Below are positions 33,309-46,439 of a stretch of DNA of 64,000 bases, in pieces. Location: positions 186,001 through 250,000 of the forward strand of contig JAKSZP010007914.1 of NCBI GenBank assembly GCA_022478985.1, written 5' to 3'. Made by a program: the position numbers and the translations under genes. The notes below the pieces were generated by a model, which saw nothing but the letters and a program-made list of their open reading frames with translations, was not told where the DNA came from and made no database searches. The stretch is from Massospora cicadina. Taxonomy: Eukaryota; Entomophthoromycota; Entomophthoromycetes; Entomophthorales; Entomophthoraceae. The first letter of the stretch is position 1, and every line of letters begins with the position of its first letter.

Positions 33309-35590
33309 TGCTTTGATAGCTTAACCTTAGTTGTAATAAATAATCATCAAATAATATTCTCTTACCCTCTCTTTATCCTATATGATATCTCATGACCGAT
33401 GCTAATTTTAGTTATGGTTTAATACTTAGAGATAAAGGTCTTTTTTACTTAATCACACGTTGGGTCAGGGCGATTAACTTTATCTTCATTTACTTAGTGT
33501 TATATATTAATTTTAAGGAACATCCTGTCCACACCATGTGTATGGGTTTCCTCTTGAGATTATACTTAACCAAATAGCCTGTTGTTAACCAGAGTCTCCT
33601 TTCACCCAGTGTTTATATAAAACAGGGCACCTCTCCCCTTGTGTACCTACCTGCGTAAGCATGAAGAAATTTATCATGGAAGGTTGATGACTACTTGAAT
33701 AATAGTTTGCAAATTGATAAAAAACCAATAAAGGTACAAAGCAAGTTTATATCTTATCTGTCACCACTGAACTATCCTTATGTAGCCTAAGTTTGCTAAA
33801 TTCGGTTAGTCCCATCTACTGATCTATCCATGTATTTCTCAGGCTTAGATTTGATTATATTACAAATATATTGTAAAAGCTCAAGTTTGATAACCTAAAA
33901 AAAGTGAACTCCTCCTTGAAAATCATTCACCTGAGGAGATTGAACAGTTCCAATTTTAGACCATGTTTTTGGATCACGGATGTCCAGATAAAAATGCTTG
34001 CAGATTTAGCTACTTGCTAATTATCAGATCTATCTAAAATGGGGTACTACTATACTTACTAGAGTAAGCTTCCTTCGAGTGAGGATTTATTAAAAAGCAA
34101 ACCTGATTTGAAATAATTATCAATAAAAAGATAGTACTTCTTTTCCAATCTATCAATCCAAGTTGTCAAATTGTGATTCCCTTATTACCACAAACCACCA
34201 TTACCGCATTGCCCAGGCTTGGCGGAAGGTTGTTTATAATATTGATCATCACTAATGGTGTTTGGCGTAGGCGCAAAGACACAGGAAACCCAAAGTGAGA
34301 ACTGAAGAGCTTTAATAATAGTAAAAAGAGCTCATGTAAGGTGAGCCTAAAAGAATGACTTAGAATTTTAAGATGGGTTCTTTTGAAATCCAAGGTCGCT
34401 TATATACCAAATGTCAGGGAATTAGCACAGGACATAGGGGGAAAAACTTAAAAGAGTTTTAAAAAATTCTGCAAAGCTGTCATAGATAGACTTGTTTAAA
34501 ATTTGATAACTTACAACGTAAGACTGAGAAATCTGGCATCATATGTCTAGGGAGAGTTACGCTGAGCTCCAAAAAAAAAGGTAAGTTTCAAAGCATGAAT
34601 AACATAAATAATTACTAAATTTTACGTTTGAATTAAATCAGCTTGTGAACTATAGCCATAACCATAACATCATCTTGAATGTGTTGGGAAGGAGCTGAAG
34701 TTTACTATCTGCCATCCAACATCCTAACCATCCAAACTACAAAGTTGCCTTAATTTACCAAGTATGAGTAAAGTTTTTACTCCATAATGAAAAAAGTTTA
34801 CTTGGAGATATCGACCTTATAGCTGGTACTTCAAGGCCGAGGTGCCTTGATTGATTGGTTCATCCAAACTTCATCAATTATAAAACCCTTAGATTGAGTA
34901 ACTATCTTGTAGCTCAATAGGATAATTTAAGGCTAATATGAGGTAGACGTGCTGGCCTATAATCACCTGAGTAGACAATTAAAATCTATATAGGGCAGTT
35001 CTGCAAGTTTAAGCAAACTTTAATGGTGGATGGTGGTTTTAAATTACTTTATGGGGAGAAACAAACTTTCAGGATTTAGATCCTGAACAACCTCTCAGTT
35101 CTTCTGGATTGAGTGTTCAAGGACCTAGAATTTATTTAGTATCTTAGCTATTAAAATCATATTTTGTTTAATTAATTTTTTTTGATTCTATTTGATTTAT
35201 TTGATTGCAGCAACCATTTTCAATATAATTGATTTTTAATGATATATATTAGGTTGTCCTATGTACTTATGGAGTCGTGAGGACTATAAAACTTCAATGC
35301 ATTGTGCAGTACTAAAAGAACCAATAATTACTTTACATTACCAATTAATTGAGGCAATTTGCCCTCAATTATTAAAGTATACTAGAACAAAAGCTAGCTA
35401 AAATATCAATATAGCGTAAACGTTTATGCAACTCTATCTTTATTGTCAGTTACTTAACTATACATATCTGGACCCAATTTTTTCTTAAAATTCTTTCTCT
35501 CCAGTGTTTGGTAAATATTGTGATGCCAAATTTCCAGGCCCATTTGCCACCTTCAAACCAGGACCCTTTACTAAATAACTTACTCTATAT
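33309..35590. other. Anonymous AT-rich remnant
   Basis: No domain could be read with confidence. The open frame 33,392-33,577 and the minus-strand frame 34,166-34,393 show no known motif. The stretch is probably several old, overlapping element fragments. Confidence 0.4.
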
Positions 35591-35599
35591 ATTTGCCAC

Positions 35600-36330
35600 A
35601 TGGAGAAACTTTGCTAAAACCAGAAGTTAGTCCACCTATCAGGTAACAACATGCCCCATTTTTCCTTATAGGTTATGTTGTTTTATATGGCTCACAATTG
35701 ACATATTGAATTATTAAGGACGCTTCTCTCATATTGTTCATCTTGCACAATTTATCATTATAGGAGCACCTGTGACCACATGCATGACTGGATAATAATC
35801 AAAAGCTTCCATCATACCTATTCCAATAAATTTACCTCTGGGCTGATGTCAAAAAGTCCAAGAACAAATCAGTTCATATGCAGATCAAACTTTACCTGAA
35901 ACTCCCACTAACCTATGTAAGATGCTTATTAATAAGCCTTGGATTAAACCATTGTTCCAAAGGAATAAGAGGGTAAAGTGACGCTAAAGCCCGCCTACAT
36001 AATGACAAAGGGTCCTCTTCATGATCAAAGGCTTTAGCTCCTCTAAGACTTTAAGATCTTGCCAAACTTGAGGGTTAATAACCACACTGAGACTGCAACC
36101 CCTAAAAACTCAAATATTGAATCCTTTTATTATAATAAAGCATGTTGGTTAACATCCAGGTGCACCTATAATTACTGCTAAAGTGAATAATTTCTAGTGA
36201 AGAAATAAACCATTAGGACGAACTCTGGAGCTAATTTGATTAATAATCATTTAGCCTTTTGAGGAAACTGTCAATTATTATCAGGTTTTCTAAAGCTAAT
36301 GCTTTCTTCCAGGACCTTCTAATGCAACCA
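35600..36330 (-). pseudogene. Pol-like fragment related to T8
   Basis: The DNA at about 36,180-36,300 matches 50,290-50,410 (shared 'ctggagctaatttga'), and minus-strand blocks downstream also correspond (FDHEEDPLSLCRRALASLYP here, FEQMEKDLLPLFRQVSAFLWP in T8). In T8 this part follows RNase H. The fragment is too broken to assign further. Confidence 0.4.
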
Positions 36331-36899
36331 GGCAGAGACACACCTTCTCAAAGATGTGTTTGACCAAGAGAAGAAAATATCTCTAAAAAGAAAAAATATT
36401 TTAGTGTGAGAAGATGGGTCCACTATAGCTGACAAGATGTAACTATTCACAACGTGAGAACTTTACAATTCAATGTACCCATGGACACTAATATTCTGGC
36501 CCCTAATGAAGCAACTTGTCAACAAATCAGCTAAAATTTCTTAAACAATAGAAGCCCTACTTTTTGGAACTCTGCAACCTGGCAAATAATTAAATAAGAT
36601 TCACTACCCATGATGATATTAGTTTTATGCATATTTACTCTATAGCTATCCTTCTGAGCACGGCAGCAGGAGTTATGAAAACTGAAAATTGTCTGCAGAT
36701 AATTGTTCACACAGCTCTTCATCACCAACTACAATTGCTAGGGTGCGTCACATGGAGATTAAGAGACAATTCAGCCTCAGCCACAAACTTCACTCTTGAC
36801 TTGAACTATATGAGACTGCCTCTAACTTTGCTCAGGAAATTGTTAGGTTATCTTTGACAGCCAAAGAGAGATTACCAAGATATAAAATCACCTCATCCA

Positions 36900-37330
36900 G
36901 CTTAATCACGAAATTTTGGATACCTGCACAATGAGATTACCCAACAGCTTGCTAATGCTACTGTGTCAATAAGCGCACAATCTGACCAATTTGCTTCTGA
37001 ATTTTTAACTCAAATATCTTAACAACAACAGCTCTACAAAGCTCAGAACAAAATTTTATAAGGACAGATTTACCAGATTAATAAAGTGGCCCATGCTCAG
37101 ATTGCTACAGAAATGCATGTCTTCAGTGGGCCCATGGCCCAATTGGGCCTGAAGGGCTGCAAGGACCCAAAAGTCCTTAGAGGCCCCAAAGGTCCTAGGG
37201 GTCTGGAAGGCCTTAGAGGCCCAGAAGGCCCTAATTCCTCGTCAATCCAAGGTGAGGACCCAAATCATACATTTTTAAGATTAAGCAACAATTATGGGAG
37301 TAGCTCAGGAAGGTCTGATGGATGACAAAA
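36900..37330 (+). pseudogene. Gag-like fragment with collagen-like Gly-X-Y repeats
   Basis: A Gln- and Ala-rich helical stretch (ITQQLANATVSISAQSDQF) leads into the open frame 37,086-37,325, where GPKGPRGLEGLRGPEGPN gives a run of Gly-X-Y triplets. At DNA level this is a short tandem array of 'ggcccnnaaggtcct' type units. The gag starts of T3 (GLKGPIGFK) and T7 (FEGPAFRPPGVP) have a short glycine-proline piece at a similar place, so I read it as an expanded version in a gag. T6 cuts it off at 37,415. Confidence 0.5.
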
Positions 37331-37414
37331 GAAATTTATCTTTACTCTAATCTAATTCTGACTGCTCTACATGAAATATTAATACTATTCAACTAACTTG
37401 TTCTGATGTGACTG

Positions 37415-38107
37415 TGTAATGGATAATGTGAAGCTTAAACCATACACCAATCTAATTAGTGAAGTCTCATTACTTATCAAGAAGTTTGAGTTCAATTTAA
37501 CATAAGTGAGGACAATGGAAAATCAGATTAGGAAATGGGGTGACAAAGGTAAGAAATCTGAAATTCAGTTGAGGCTGTTCCTAGCGGAATATTAAACCAT
37601 CATTTCAAACGTTCCATATAATGTTTAAATGGGATATTGAGTCCTTGCAGATGATGATCTGGTCATCACTTGAGATCTTAAGGTAGGAGAGAATCTTAAA
37701 TTAGGTTTGAAACTGATTTATAAAGGTATAGATGAATCCAAAAGGTTAATTTCGTCTTTTAAGGTTCTAAATTATTCAAATAAACTTCGCAGCATATTTT
37801 TAAAGAATTATAAGATACTATACTTTATACAAATAACTCATATCTGGAGTATGAGCTTGAGTAGCAAGCTAGGCCAAGCGCTGGCTTCGTTCTCAGTGTT
37901 GTCCTGGGTCCAAACCATGCTTTTGGAATGCTTTATTGCTGGAATAGTCGTTCAAGAATAAATCATAGCATCCAGACTTGGTGTGCGGGTTCATGGATAG
38001 GTCTTGGCAGGCTTGTCCGTCATGTAGTCACTTACCTGGCTGGTGCTGCCCAATTCATTTATGACAAAACGGCTTTGTTGGAATCCTGGAAGGTTGTTAA
38101 TGCTCGC
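37415..38107 (+). repeat. T6 5' LTR
   Basis: Starts TGTAATGG. Long matches to the 3' copy include 'ttaaatgggatattgag' (37,626) and 'ctggtgctgcccaattcatt' (38,040). The 3' end is less certain because the last ~25 bases are diverged. Confidence 0.75.
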
Positions 38108-40170
38108 TGGTGCTTATTGCACAAGAACTTAACAAAAAATAATGGTTATTAAAAAAGTTAAAACCCTCAACTGCTGTTAAAGAATTAATAGGGAAATTGT
38201 ACCCCAAATATATTATATATACTAAATGATATACAAAATAGAGATATTATCATTTGGGTGCTTAGTAAAACAAAAAAAGCCCATCTAGTATTTCACACCT
38301 TCTAGTATTAACAAACTTATAGGCTAATAGTTTGGTAGGCGAGAGTACACATTAAGAAGTGTAAACTCAAATTAGCTGAATGTAATTTTAACCTATCAAA
38401 ACGCTTAAAATCCCTTCACCTTGCGATAGGGCTTAGATTTAGGTGTCAAGTTCAAACCAGAAGGACGTAACCATGAGGTAGCATTTTATATAATTCCTCC
38501 AATAAGCTATTTGATATTTAGCCTTAGTTTGGCCGCTTATTTGAGTTCCTATTGATTGGTGAATAAAATCTTTGCACCTCCTGGCACTACCTTCAGGTCT
38601 AAAAAAGGGGTTTTGACTTAGGCGTTAGCACCAAATTTGAGTTAGTGCTAGGGTGGACTCCCCCTTCATTTGAACTATTCGCACCCAAAGTACTCTTCTC
38701 TTATAAGCAAGAAGGCAATTGTCTGACAGGCAAAAACCCGCTCATTACATTTGACGAAATTCAAAACTTTCCTCTCATTATTGTGGGTCCCAAGATGAGG
38801 AGTTGATTCTGAGAGGAGAGGAATAATACAGACATGTGTTGACCGTGGTGATAGTGGGATTTTCTTTGGAGTTCTTAATATGTGAGGTGGTGTGTGTATG
38901 GGGTGCAGAGAAGACAAAAGCAGCATAAAGCCATGTAGAACCCTGATCAGTAATGGGAGAGTAGCCCTGCCCAAGGAGGCATTAGATAAGATACATCATG
39001 TGATCATGTAGATTCAGTTTCAGGCACGTCTAACCCAGGTGACAGGAGGTGAAGTCTTTCTCGCTTCAGATTACCCAAATTTTGGATGTTTAACCTTCAA
39101 ACTTGGCAGGTTGGGTACAGGAGCTGATTGAAGAGCAGAGTCGCCTTCCAGGTTCCATGGATGAATGTTTAATTTGATCAATCGTGTGGCCTACTTAGAT
39201 AAGCTGCAGGATGTGGCATGGTCAGCGCTTTTTTGATCAAATGAGGGGCGTAGATTAGTGGAGTAGTATGCGCTTATTATCTGCCCCCTAGAAAAGGAGG
39301 CCCAGGTTGCAATTTGCAATCATCACAAATGTTTCAACAGGGATTACAGGCGGATTTGCTGGCAGCCATGGCGGTGGCAAAAATTCAGGTTAAATTGGTG
39401 GAAGAAATTGCGCTGGCCCTGCAGATTGAAAAACAACTGGAATTAACATGTAACTGGCATGAGGGTTCCATGACTCTGGGGAAGGTGAAATCACCGGCAA
39501 GTGGTTGATATGATCAAGGGGTTGGTATGCTTCATCTCAGAACTTTGGGAATGTACAAGGGGGTATGTAAAGGGAATTCGGAGGACTCAAGTAGAGCAGC
39601 AGGCTAAAGACAAGAGAGGAGAATGAGCCTAACTATATGCTGCCAACATTTTTGCAATCTAAAAATTACTCAAAAATGAATCTGCATCTTCACTGTATCC
39701 CCATTTATTTATCCTGATGAAGTTACACATGTAATGTGGAATGGAAGAGGTGATGACCCTGGTGTATATAAGGCGGAGGAGAATTACAAAAAACTTTTCA
39801 ATAGCAAGGAGTTTACAGTTGGAGATTCAAAAGGGTATAGAGGTCGTTTTTGTGGATGCATTGTAGAGTGCTCCCTCATGGCAAATAAGTCCCTTGATAG
39901 GAGTATGTCAGGATCTGTTTTGATTCAGGGAGGATTTTGTGAAATGGAGAATCTGGACCATCCAATGGTGTTAAGATGAGGTGGTGGCATCAGTTTCAGT
40001 CTCAGATTGATCTAACCTTCTGTATGGTTACCTTGAACCCAAGAAAGGGTCCCCCAATGAATGAGATGTTGTTTGGTAGGGGTTCTATGCTAGACGGATT
40101 GAAGGGCGTGGGAGTGATTCAGGAGGAGGAGTTGTTGGTGGAATAATGTGGTTTTGTGAGAGTAATTTGT
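38108..40170 (+). pseudogene. T6 leader, gag and protease region
   Basis: Mostly unreadable. A Gln/Leu-rich helical frame at 39,314-39,508 (QMFQQGLQADLLAAMAVAK) fits a gag fragment, and 39,734-39,979 may be pre-protease. No zinc knuckle or protease DSG could be located. The minus-strand frame at 38,675-38,974 has no known domain. Confidence 0.4.
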
Positions 40171-40179
40171 CCTAAGAAT

Positions 40180-41480
40180 AATTACCTTTTCCCCACGGCC
40201 ATTTGCGCTTTCTTTCCAGTCTAAGGAGGTATCAAAAATTCCATGAGGATATCCTGCTTACCCTCCAAACCAGTAGGCAAAAGCTACTTATGATGAGCAC
40301 GTGTGGTCAATACTAAGTGAGGGATTGATTGAGGTTTCAAAATCTATCATCGTTTCACCAGTGTTGTTAGTGCTGAAGGCAAGTGGGCTGTTGCGGCCAT
40401 GCATGGACTTCTGGTGGCTAAATGCAGTTATGGAGCCTAAACCTATTCATTGCCCCTGGTAGAAGATATTCTTCCACTGGTCACAGGTTGCACAGTCTTT
40501 ACTAAGCTAGATCTTGTGGACACATCCACCAGGTCCTGGTGAGACCATATTATCAGAAATTACGGTGTTTAAGTGCCACTTAGGGATTTTTCACTATTGT
40601 GTAATGCCGTTTGGGATGAGAGATGCCCCAGCAGTGTTCCAGCGGATGATTGATAATGTCCTGTTAATATGATTGGCCGAGACTGTGCAAAATATATGAA
40701 AGATATCCATGTAATTTCCAGTTCCTAGGAAGATCAAGTGTGTGATGTTTAAGAGGTATTTAGGGCAATTGCCAAGATTGGCCTGAGGTCGTTGCCATCT
40801 AGATGCAAATTTAACTGAAGCTCAGTGACGTTTTTGGGGTATGTGGTGTTCTGGGATGGGCTTGGTGCCTGTCCAGACAAGTTGCAGGATGTTTAAGTGT
40901 GGAAGGCGCTGACCACATGAATGGGGGTACAGAGTTTTTTTTGTAAATGATTAATTACCTATGGTGGTTCATGAAAAATGTATAAAAATGGCTCTACCTC
41001 TTACACGTTTAACAAGAGAAGTTTCTTTCATATGGGAGAGGAAGAGGAATGGGCTTTTAGATCGTTGAAAGAGAAATTACATTTGGCTTTCATTTTCGCC
41101 CATCTTAACACAGGGATCCATTTGTGGTCAAAACAGATGCCTCAAATTACGCCATGGGTGGTGCTACTACAAGAAGAGACAGACAGGTTAGAACATCTAT
41201 TTTCTATTTTATCCAGAATATGGTTCCAGTGGAAACCAATTACTTGATATACAATAAAGAATTTCTGGCAGTGATATCAGCCCTAAGGTAATGGCAACAC
41301 CATTTTTTGTACACCCGCCATCCTTTCATGTTCTAACCAGACCATAAAGCCCTAAGATATTATTGCTCGCCTAGGAGGATGGTACATCAACAGCTTACTG
41401 GCACGTGGACTGGTCCAGCAAGATTTTTGGGTATAATAACAGCCAGGATCAACCAACACCCTGGCATATTGGCTAAGTTG
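40180..41480 (+). pseudogene. T6 reverse transcriptase and RNase H
   Basis: Readable pieces in several frames: a palm piece around 40,540-40,650 with a PFGM-like stretch, and the thumb near 40,800-40,950. RNase H around 40,980-41,480 has an EEWAFRSLKEKLHLAF lead-in at 41,045 (the usual 'F..LK..L..AP' start) and later NYLIYNKEFLAVISAL-like codons near 41,238. Stops are frequent; the element is clearly dead. Confidence 0.6.
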
Positions 41481-41579
41481 GGAATCAGGGATGAACTACA
41501 AAAGTGCTGAGTTGGAGTAATTCAACATGGTTACAATGTTTCGTCCAGACCAGTTTGTAATAATTGATTGTGGAGGAAG

Positions 41580-42480
41580 TATCATAAGGAGGAAATATGA
41601 TAGAAACAAAGAATTTTTGCAATTGGCTGAAGGCTATAGAATGAGTCAACAGAGGGGTAAAAAATGGCCGGTGTTGAATGGTTGACTGGACTAAAATCAT
41701 CAGGTAGTTTGATAGGGGAAATAATAATAATAAATGACACTAATTTATTATGTATCATATCAAAACAATCAGTGATTATGGACCAAAAATATCCAAAGTA
41801 TATCCAAACTTGGGATTTGTGGCCTAGCAATTCCACTTAATAATATTCAACTATGATAATATGGGTTCAAGGGCTTTATTGGTTAGGTCAGACTTAATAA
41901 TAGTCAACTTAATGTCTCAGGCACATGGGCTTTATTGGTCTAAGGCAAAATTAGTTTTTAATATCAATTGAGATTTTGATCAAATTAATTACTGATTTGT
42001 GGTAGAAATCACATTGTATGTGCTGCCAATTGCTTGAGAAAGAGCATCAGTTCAGCTATTTGCAGACGCGTCAGAAACGCTGCCTTGAGAATATTTATGA
42101 GCTTGACACTGACCCTGAGGCCATGTAAGATGCCCTGAGTTGAAAGAATTGTAGACCCTCAAACAAACATATTACATGTTCCTCTGGCCAAGTGCCATTG
42201 AAAAATGAGGCATCATGTGAAAAATGTGGTGAACATCAAAGTTATATAAATTATCTCCAAGTTGATGCTAATAAAGTACAATTAATTGTTACCAATAGTT
42301 CATAGTTTAATCTATAAGCTTTTTTTGTATATAATACTTTACGTTGTATTAAATCAAGAATTTACTTGGGATCAGAAGGATCAGGACAGCGTGCCATTGT
42401 CTAAGTAATGACAGAATAATACGGCTTCAAGTGTTATTAGCAATGAGTTATATATTAACAATTTTCACCGTCTGGTCTAT
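41580..42480. other. Block between T6 RNase H and integrase, unexplained
   Basis: Gypsy pol normally needs only about 100-200 codons here. This stretch is AT-rich and contains an imperfect direct repeat, GGGCTTTATTGGT at 41,871 and 41,929. It may be a later insertion, but no duplication was found. Confidence 0.35.
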
Positions 42481-42559
42481 TGTCTCCATACAATAGACGC
42501 TTGAAACTCCAACCTACCTCAGAAGAAGAACCAGCTCAATTTAGTTAGGCCTAAAATTC

Positions 42560-43870
42560 AACAGCCATCACCACATGTATGAAAAAGATATGGAGTGTTG
42601 TACCATGATTTGTACCTATGGGCCTGAATCCATCATTGCATTAGGTAGTATTGAAGGATTCTTACAATCATCCGTTGGAGGGTCACCTGGAGTAAAAAAG
42701 ATGGTGGAGTTGACGTGGCGGAATTACTTATGTCTGGGCCTTTGAATAAATGTTATGGATTATATGTGGGGAAGTTTGTTTTGTGCTTGATCAAAGCCCT
42801 CTGGGAAGACTCCCAATAGTAAGTTAAAACTGCTTTAAGTTCCATGTTGTCCATAGGCTTTGATCAGTGTGGATTTTATAATGAGCTTTCCAAGGTTTAG
42901 GGAAAGGATGTGATAATTGTAGCCATCGACCGTTTAACAAAACACGCCAAGTTTTTTCCCATTTGCAACCAATTTTTCAGCGAAGGATGCAGTAAGGATT
43001 GTTGTTTTGATGAGATGTTTGCCTGGCATGGGTTACCCACAGAGATTGTTTTGGATTACAGACTTAAAGTTTCTTAAGAATTTTGGTCAAATCTGATGGA
43101 AAATCTAAAGCCCACCCATGCTGATCCTCTCATATCATTCCCAGTTGGATAGGCATATGGAGAGAATGAATCAAATATTAAAGAAATATCTCCGTTATTA
43201 CATGTTGGATAAGCAGGATAAAAGGGATTTGTGGGCCCAGTTGTCCCAGTTCTCATACAATAATCACTACCAATAGTTGATGTGAATGCCCCGTTCTTTA
43301 CTAACCATGGGTTCAATTCTACATTGGACAGTGGTTCCAGGGATGAAGTTTGCCAGGGGGTGGATGAGATGGCATACATCATGAAGATGTTACGCAGGAA
43401 CATGGAACAAACCATTTCACAACAGAAGCATCAAGAAGACCAATGATGAGCTCCAGACCTACAAATATGTTCCTGGTAATTAGGTGCTTGTGGCGGCTAA
43501 GAAATACGCCATACTGGTGAAGAGTAAGAAGCTGGTTAAGTTTTGGGGCCCTATAGAATTATTCATGTTATCAATGAGGTCACCTTTAAATAGAGCCACC
43601 AGAGGGGTCCAAGGCCCATCCAGTAATCCTTGCCCCACAGCTAATTTTATTTAGATGGAAAAGACCTGATCAGCTGAGACCACTAATGCCTCAAGAAGAG
43701 GATGGTCAAGAGTATGAGGTAGAGCGGATATTATATGCATGGTGGGTTAAGGGATGCGTGAAGTTCTTGGGGAGATGGAAGGGTACCTAGTAGAGGAATC
43801 AATGTGACAGATGCGAGAAGAGTGTGCACAGTGCCCAAAAAGATCTAGGAGTTCTGATCCTCACAGGGAG
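42560..43870 (+). pseudogene. T6 integrase and chromodomain
   Basis: DVIIVAIDRLTKHAKFFP at 42,909 is the start of the core. Then FAWHGLPTEIVLD near 43,018, where the second Asp is present, and a broken GPY-like stretch (WGPIELFML) near 43,545. The chromodomain is seen near 43,715 as EYEVERILYAWWVKG and FLGRWKG. Chromodomains bind modified histone H3 and steer integration into heterochromatin. Confidence 0.7.
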
Positions 43871-43874
43871 TTAA

Positions 43875-44576
43875 TGTAACAGATCAAGCGCAGCATGCTA
43901 AGTAAATCAACTTAATTAGCTAAGTCTCAGTTCTCGCCAATAAATTGAATGTCGATTTACCTTGAAGTGAGGCTGATGAAAAATCTGATTATGAAATGGG
44001 GTATCAAAGGTAAAAAATTATAGATTAGGAGCAGAGGATGATCTAGCTGAATATTAAATCAGCATTCTGAATGCTCCATTTATGATTAAATGGGATATTG
44101 AGTATCATAGGCGATGATCTGGTCATGGCTTGAGAGCTTAAGGTAGAAGAGAAGAACAAATAAGGGTTTGCAACTGATTTATCAAGTGAAGGGCATAATC
44201 TTAATATCAATTTCATCTTCTAAGGTGCTAGATTATTTAAATAAACATTCCAAGCTTATTTTAAAAAATTTTAAGATACTTTAGATTTTATTTTGGTAAA
44301 CTCAGATCTGGAGTAAGACCTTGAGTAACGAGCTAGGCAAGTTCTGGCCTCATTCTTGGCGTTGTCCTGGGGCCAAAATCATGCTTTTGGCATGCAGTGT
44401 CACTGGAATTGTCATTTGAGAATATGTCATGACATTCAGACATGGTGCTTGGGTACATGGATGGGTCTCAGTGGGCCTGAACATCATGTGGTCACTTACT
44501 GCTGGTGCTGCCCAATTCATTTGCGGCTTATTGGCGCAAACCCATGTTGGGATTCTTAATAGAAAAATAAATCCCT
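43875..44576 (+). repeat. T6 3' LTR
   Basis: Starts TGTAACAGATC after ACAGGGAGTTAA, a short purine tract. Direct repeat of 37,415-38,107. Confidence 0.75.
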
Positions 44577-45187
44577 GACTTGGGGCTTCCAACTTATTAT
44601 TTATTTTGGGAAATCTCAACATAGATCTATTATTATTAATCTAATAATCAATGCTTTGTTTAGCCTAAAGCCCAATATCATTATAAATTTCAATTTACTT
44701 AGCATCATAAAAGATTCAATTACTATTGGATGAACTTGAGATAAATTATAATCAAATTGCTCCACTAATCAATAATCCAGGCTGATAAACTCTATCTCAA
44801 CTATTATTCTATTTTAAAAGGAACAAATCCCTTATTTCAATGTTATCTCATCTTATCTCCAACTCACCTTATCTTATGAGTACCTTATCTGTTACTTACT
44901 TTACTTTATCCTCTAAAAGATTTAGGATACTATTTCCTAATCTAATCCCAGTTCCAACAGGGCTTGCGCTGATCATTTCTTATATCCCTTATTTTATCCC
45001 TTATATTACTAGCACTATTTAAGGTGCAAATGAATTATGCGATAAAATAACTTTTACTCTCTACCTATTTTTAGGCTTTTTGTAAAGTTCATTTCTCTCT
45101 TGGGACCTCTGAACCTGGTTAGGTTAAGTCCCCATTTAGTTTATTTACTGGAAATCCCTACTGCTTTCCGGCTCTCCCCACTCTGCT
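44577..45187. other. AT-rich stretch before T7 gag, possible LTR remnant
   Basis: It carries CCTCTGAACCTGGTTAGGTT at 45,105, the hairpin motif found in the T4 LTR and after pol in T4 and T5, so it may be the remains of T7's 5' LTR and leader. No second copy was found. Confidence 0.35.
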
Positions 45188-46430
45188 GTGGCCAGTGGGA
45201 CTAATTATAACTTCTGTCTATTGTCCATCTTGGATAGCTTTGAAGGACCAGCCTTTAGACCTCCTGGTGTCCCAACAACCCAATTTGTTACAGGCTGCCA
45301 ACAGCAGGCTAGTCAATCCGCCATTGAGGACAGGTTTGGACGCCTTTCCTCGCAGATTCAGAGCTTGGAAGCCCAGCATCAAGTGATTTTACAACAATTC
45401 ACCAACCAAGATGCTGAGAATCAACGAATTTACCAACTCCCTAGCTTTAAAGCCAGTTTTTATCAAGTAAAGAACATAGGCTGTAAAATATAATATTCTA
45501 TTAACACCCTCTTGCAGTAGATGGGCCAATTTCGCATAGCATATCTCTTTTGAAAATGATCCAACTAAAATTGCAGACCTAACCCCCACTATCCATGTCC
45601 TATATGAGTTGGTAGATCTTTTAAACCACCTTTAAGGATAAGTATGTACGGGCAAAGAAAGCATCATATTTTTCCTTTTTGTCTACAAGGGTGCTATGGA
45701 ATTAGTCACAGACTAGCAGATGGTGCAACACATCCAATTATGCTTCAACAATAGTGCTTTTAAGATCATGATGTTCCAATTTAAAGAATGCACCTCTTAG
45801 GAGCAGATAGTAGAATCTATTTTTATCGAGTTTTGGAGTGATTTAACACTGACAAACCACAAGCAGGCGTTCATGCATTTAAAACAGAAAAGGGGAATCC
45901 TATATTAAAGTTTGCTAACTGTTTCTACTCAAAGCACAGGACCAATTCTTTTGCAACTGAGTTACTTTAAATGACGCAATCACCGCTATGGTGTCCGCTT
46001 TCTCCTCATACAAAAACTTGCGCTCCATTTTAAAAACCATTAAGAAGCAGTGTAAAAAGATCCTTGATATCAATGATGCCATATGGATATATTTGAGGCC
46101 AAGATATGCCATACCTCTTTGACCAAGGGGTTAAGACCTCATATTCATTCTGTAGGTCAAAATACTGAATTTAGATCCAAGCGTGATCCCTGCACTTATG
46201 CGGCTTCTACAACCACCAGGAAACCATTATTAGAAGAAGAAATTAGACAAGATGAAAAAAGAGGTGTTAGCCTAGGGCGTGAGGCTACCTATCCTGATAA
46301 CATGTGCCTCACCAATATGCTTGTTATTCTCCTCCTGAATGTTGCACCATGTCTGCTCGCAACACCCTTGATATACCTGACAGTCTTATTAAAAAAAGGG
46401 TATTATTATCTTAGCCTGTTGTGAATTCCA
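45188..46430 (+). pseudogene. T7 gag remnant
   Basis: The open frame 45,188-45,493 starts MASGTNYNFCLLSILDSF, with a short proline-rich piece and then a coiled coil (RFGRLSSQIQSLEAQHQVI). The core block KQAFMHLKQKRG lies near 45,871, related to T3 gag. The knuckle region near 46,190 (DPCTYAAS) is decayed. Confidence 0.65.
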
Positions 46431-46439
46431 TATATTCCT

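Larger units (their letters stand above)
37415..44576 (+). mobile_element. T6: decayed chromovirus (Ty3/gypsy with chromodomain)
   Basis: Two ~700 bp LTRs (37,415-38,107 and 43,875-44,576) bound a plus-strand element of 7.2 kb. A primer-site-like TGGTGC follows the 5' LTR. The flanks GACTG and GACTT match at four of five bases. The interior carries RT, RNase H, integrase and a chromodomain, all heavily broken, plus an unexplained block at about 41,580-42,480. Confidence 0.75.

Noticed and set aside
37086..37325. Host collagen gene
   Set aside because: The triplet run is short, follows a gag-like helical part, and sits in transposon debris.
38675..38974. 99-codon minus-strand frame in the T6 leader
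   Set aside because: No motif, no promoter-like signal and no second copy seen; could be chance.
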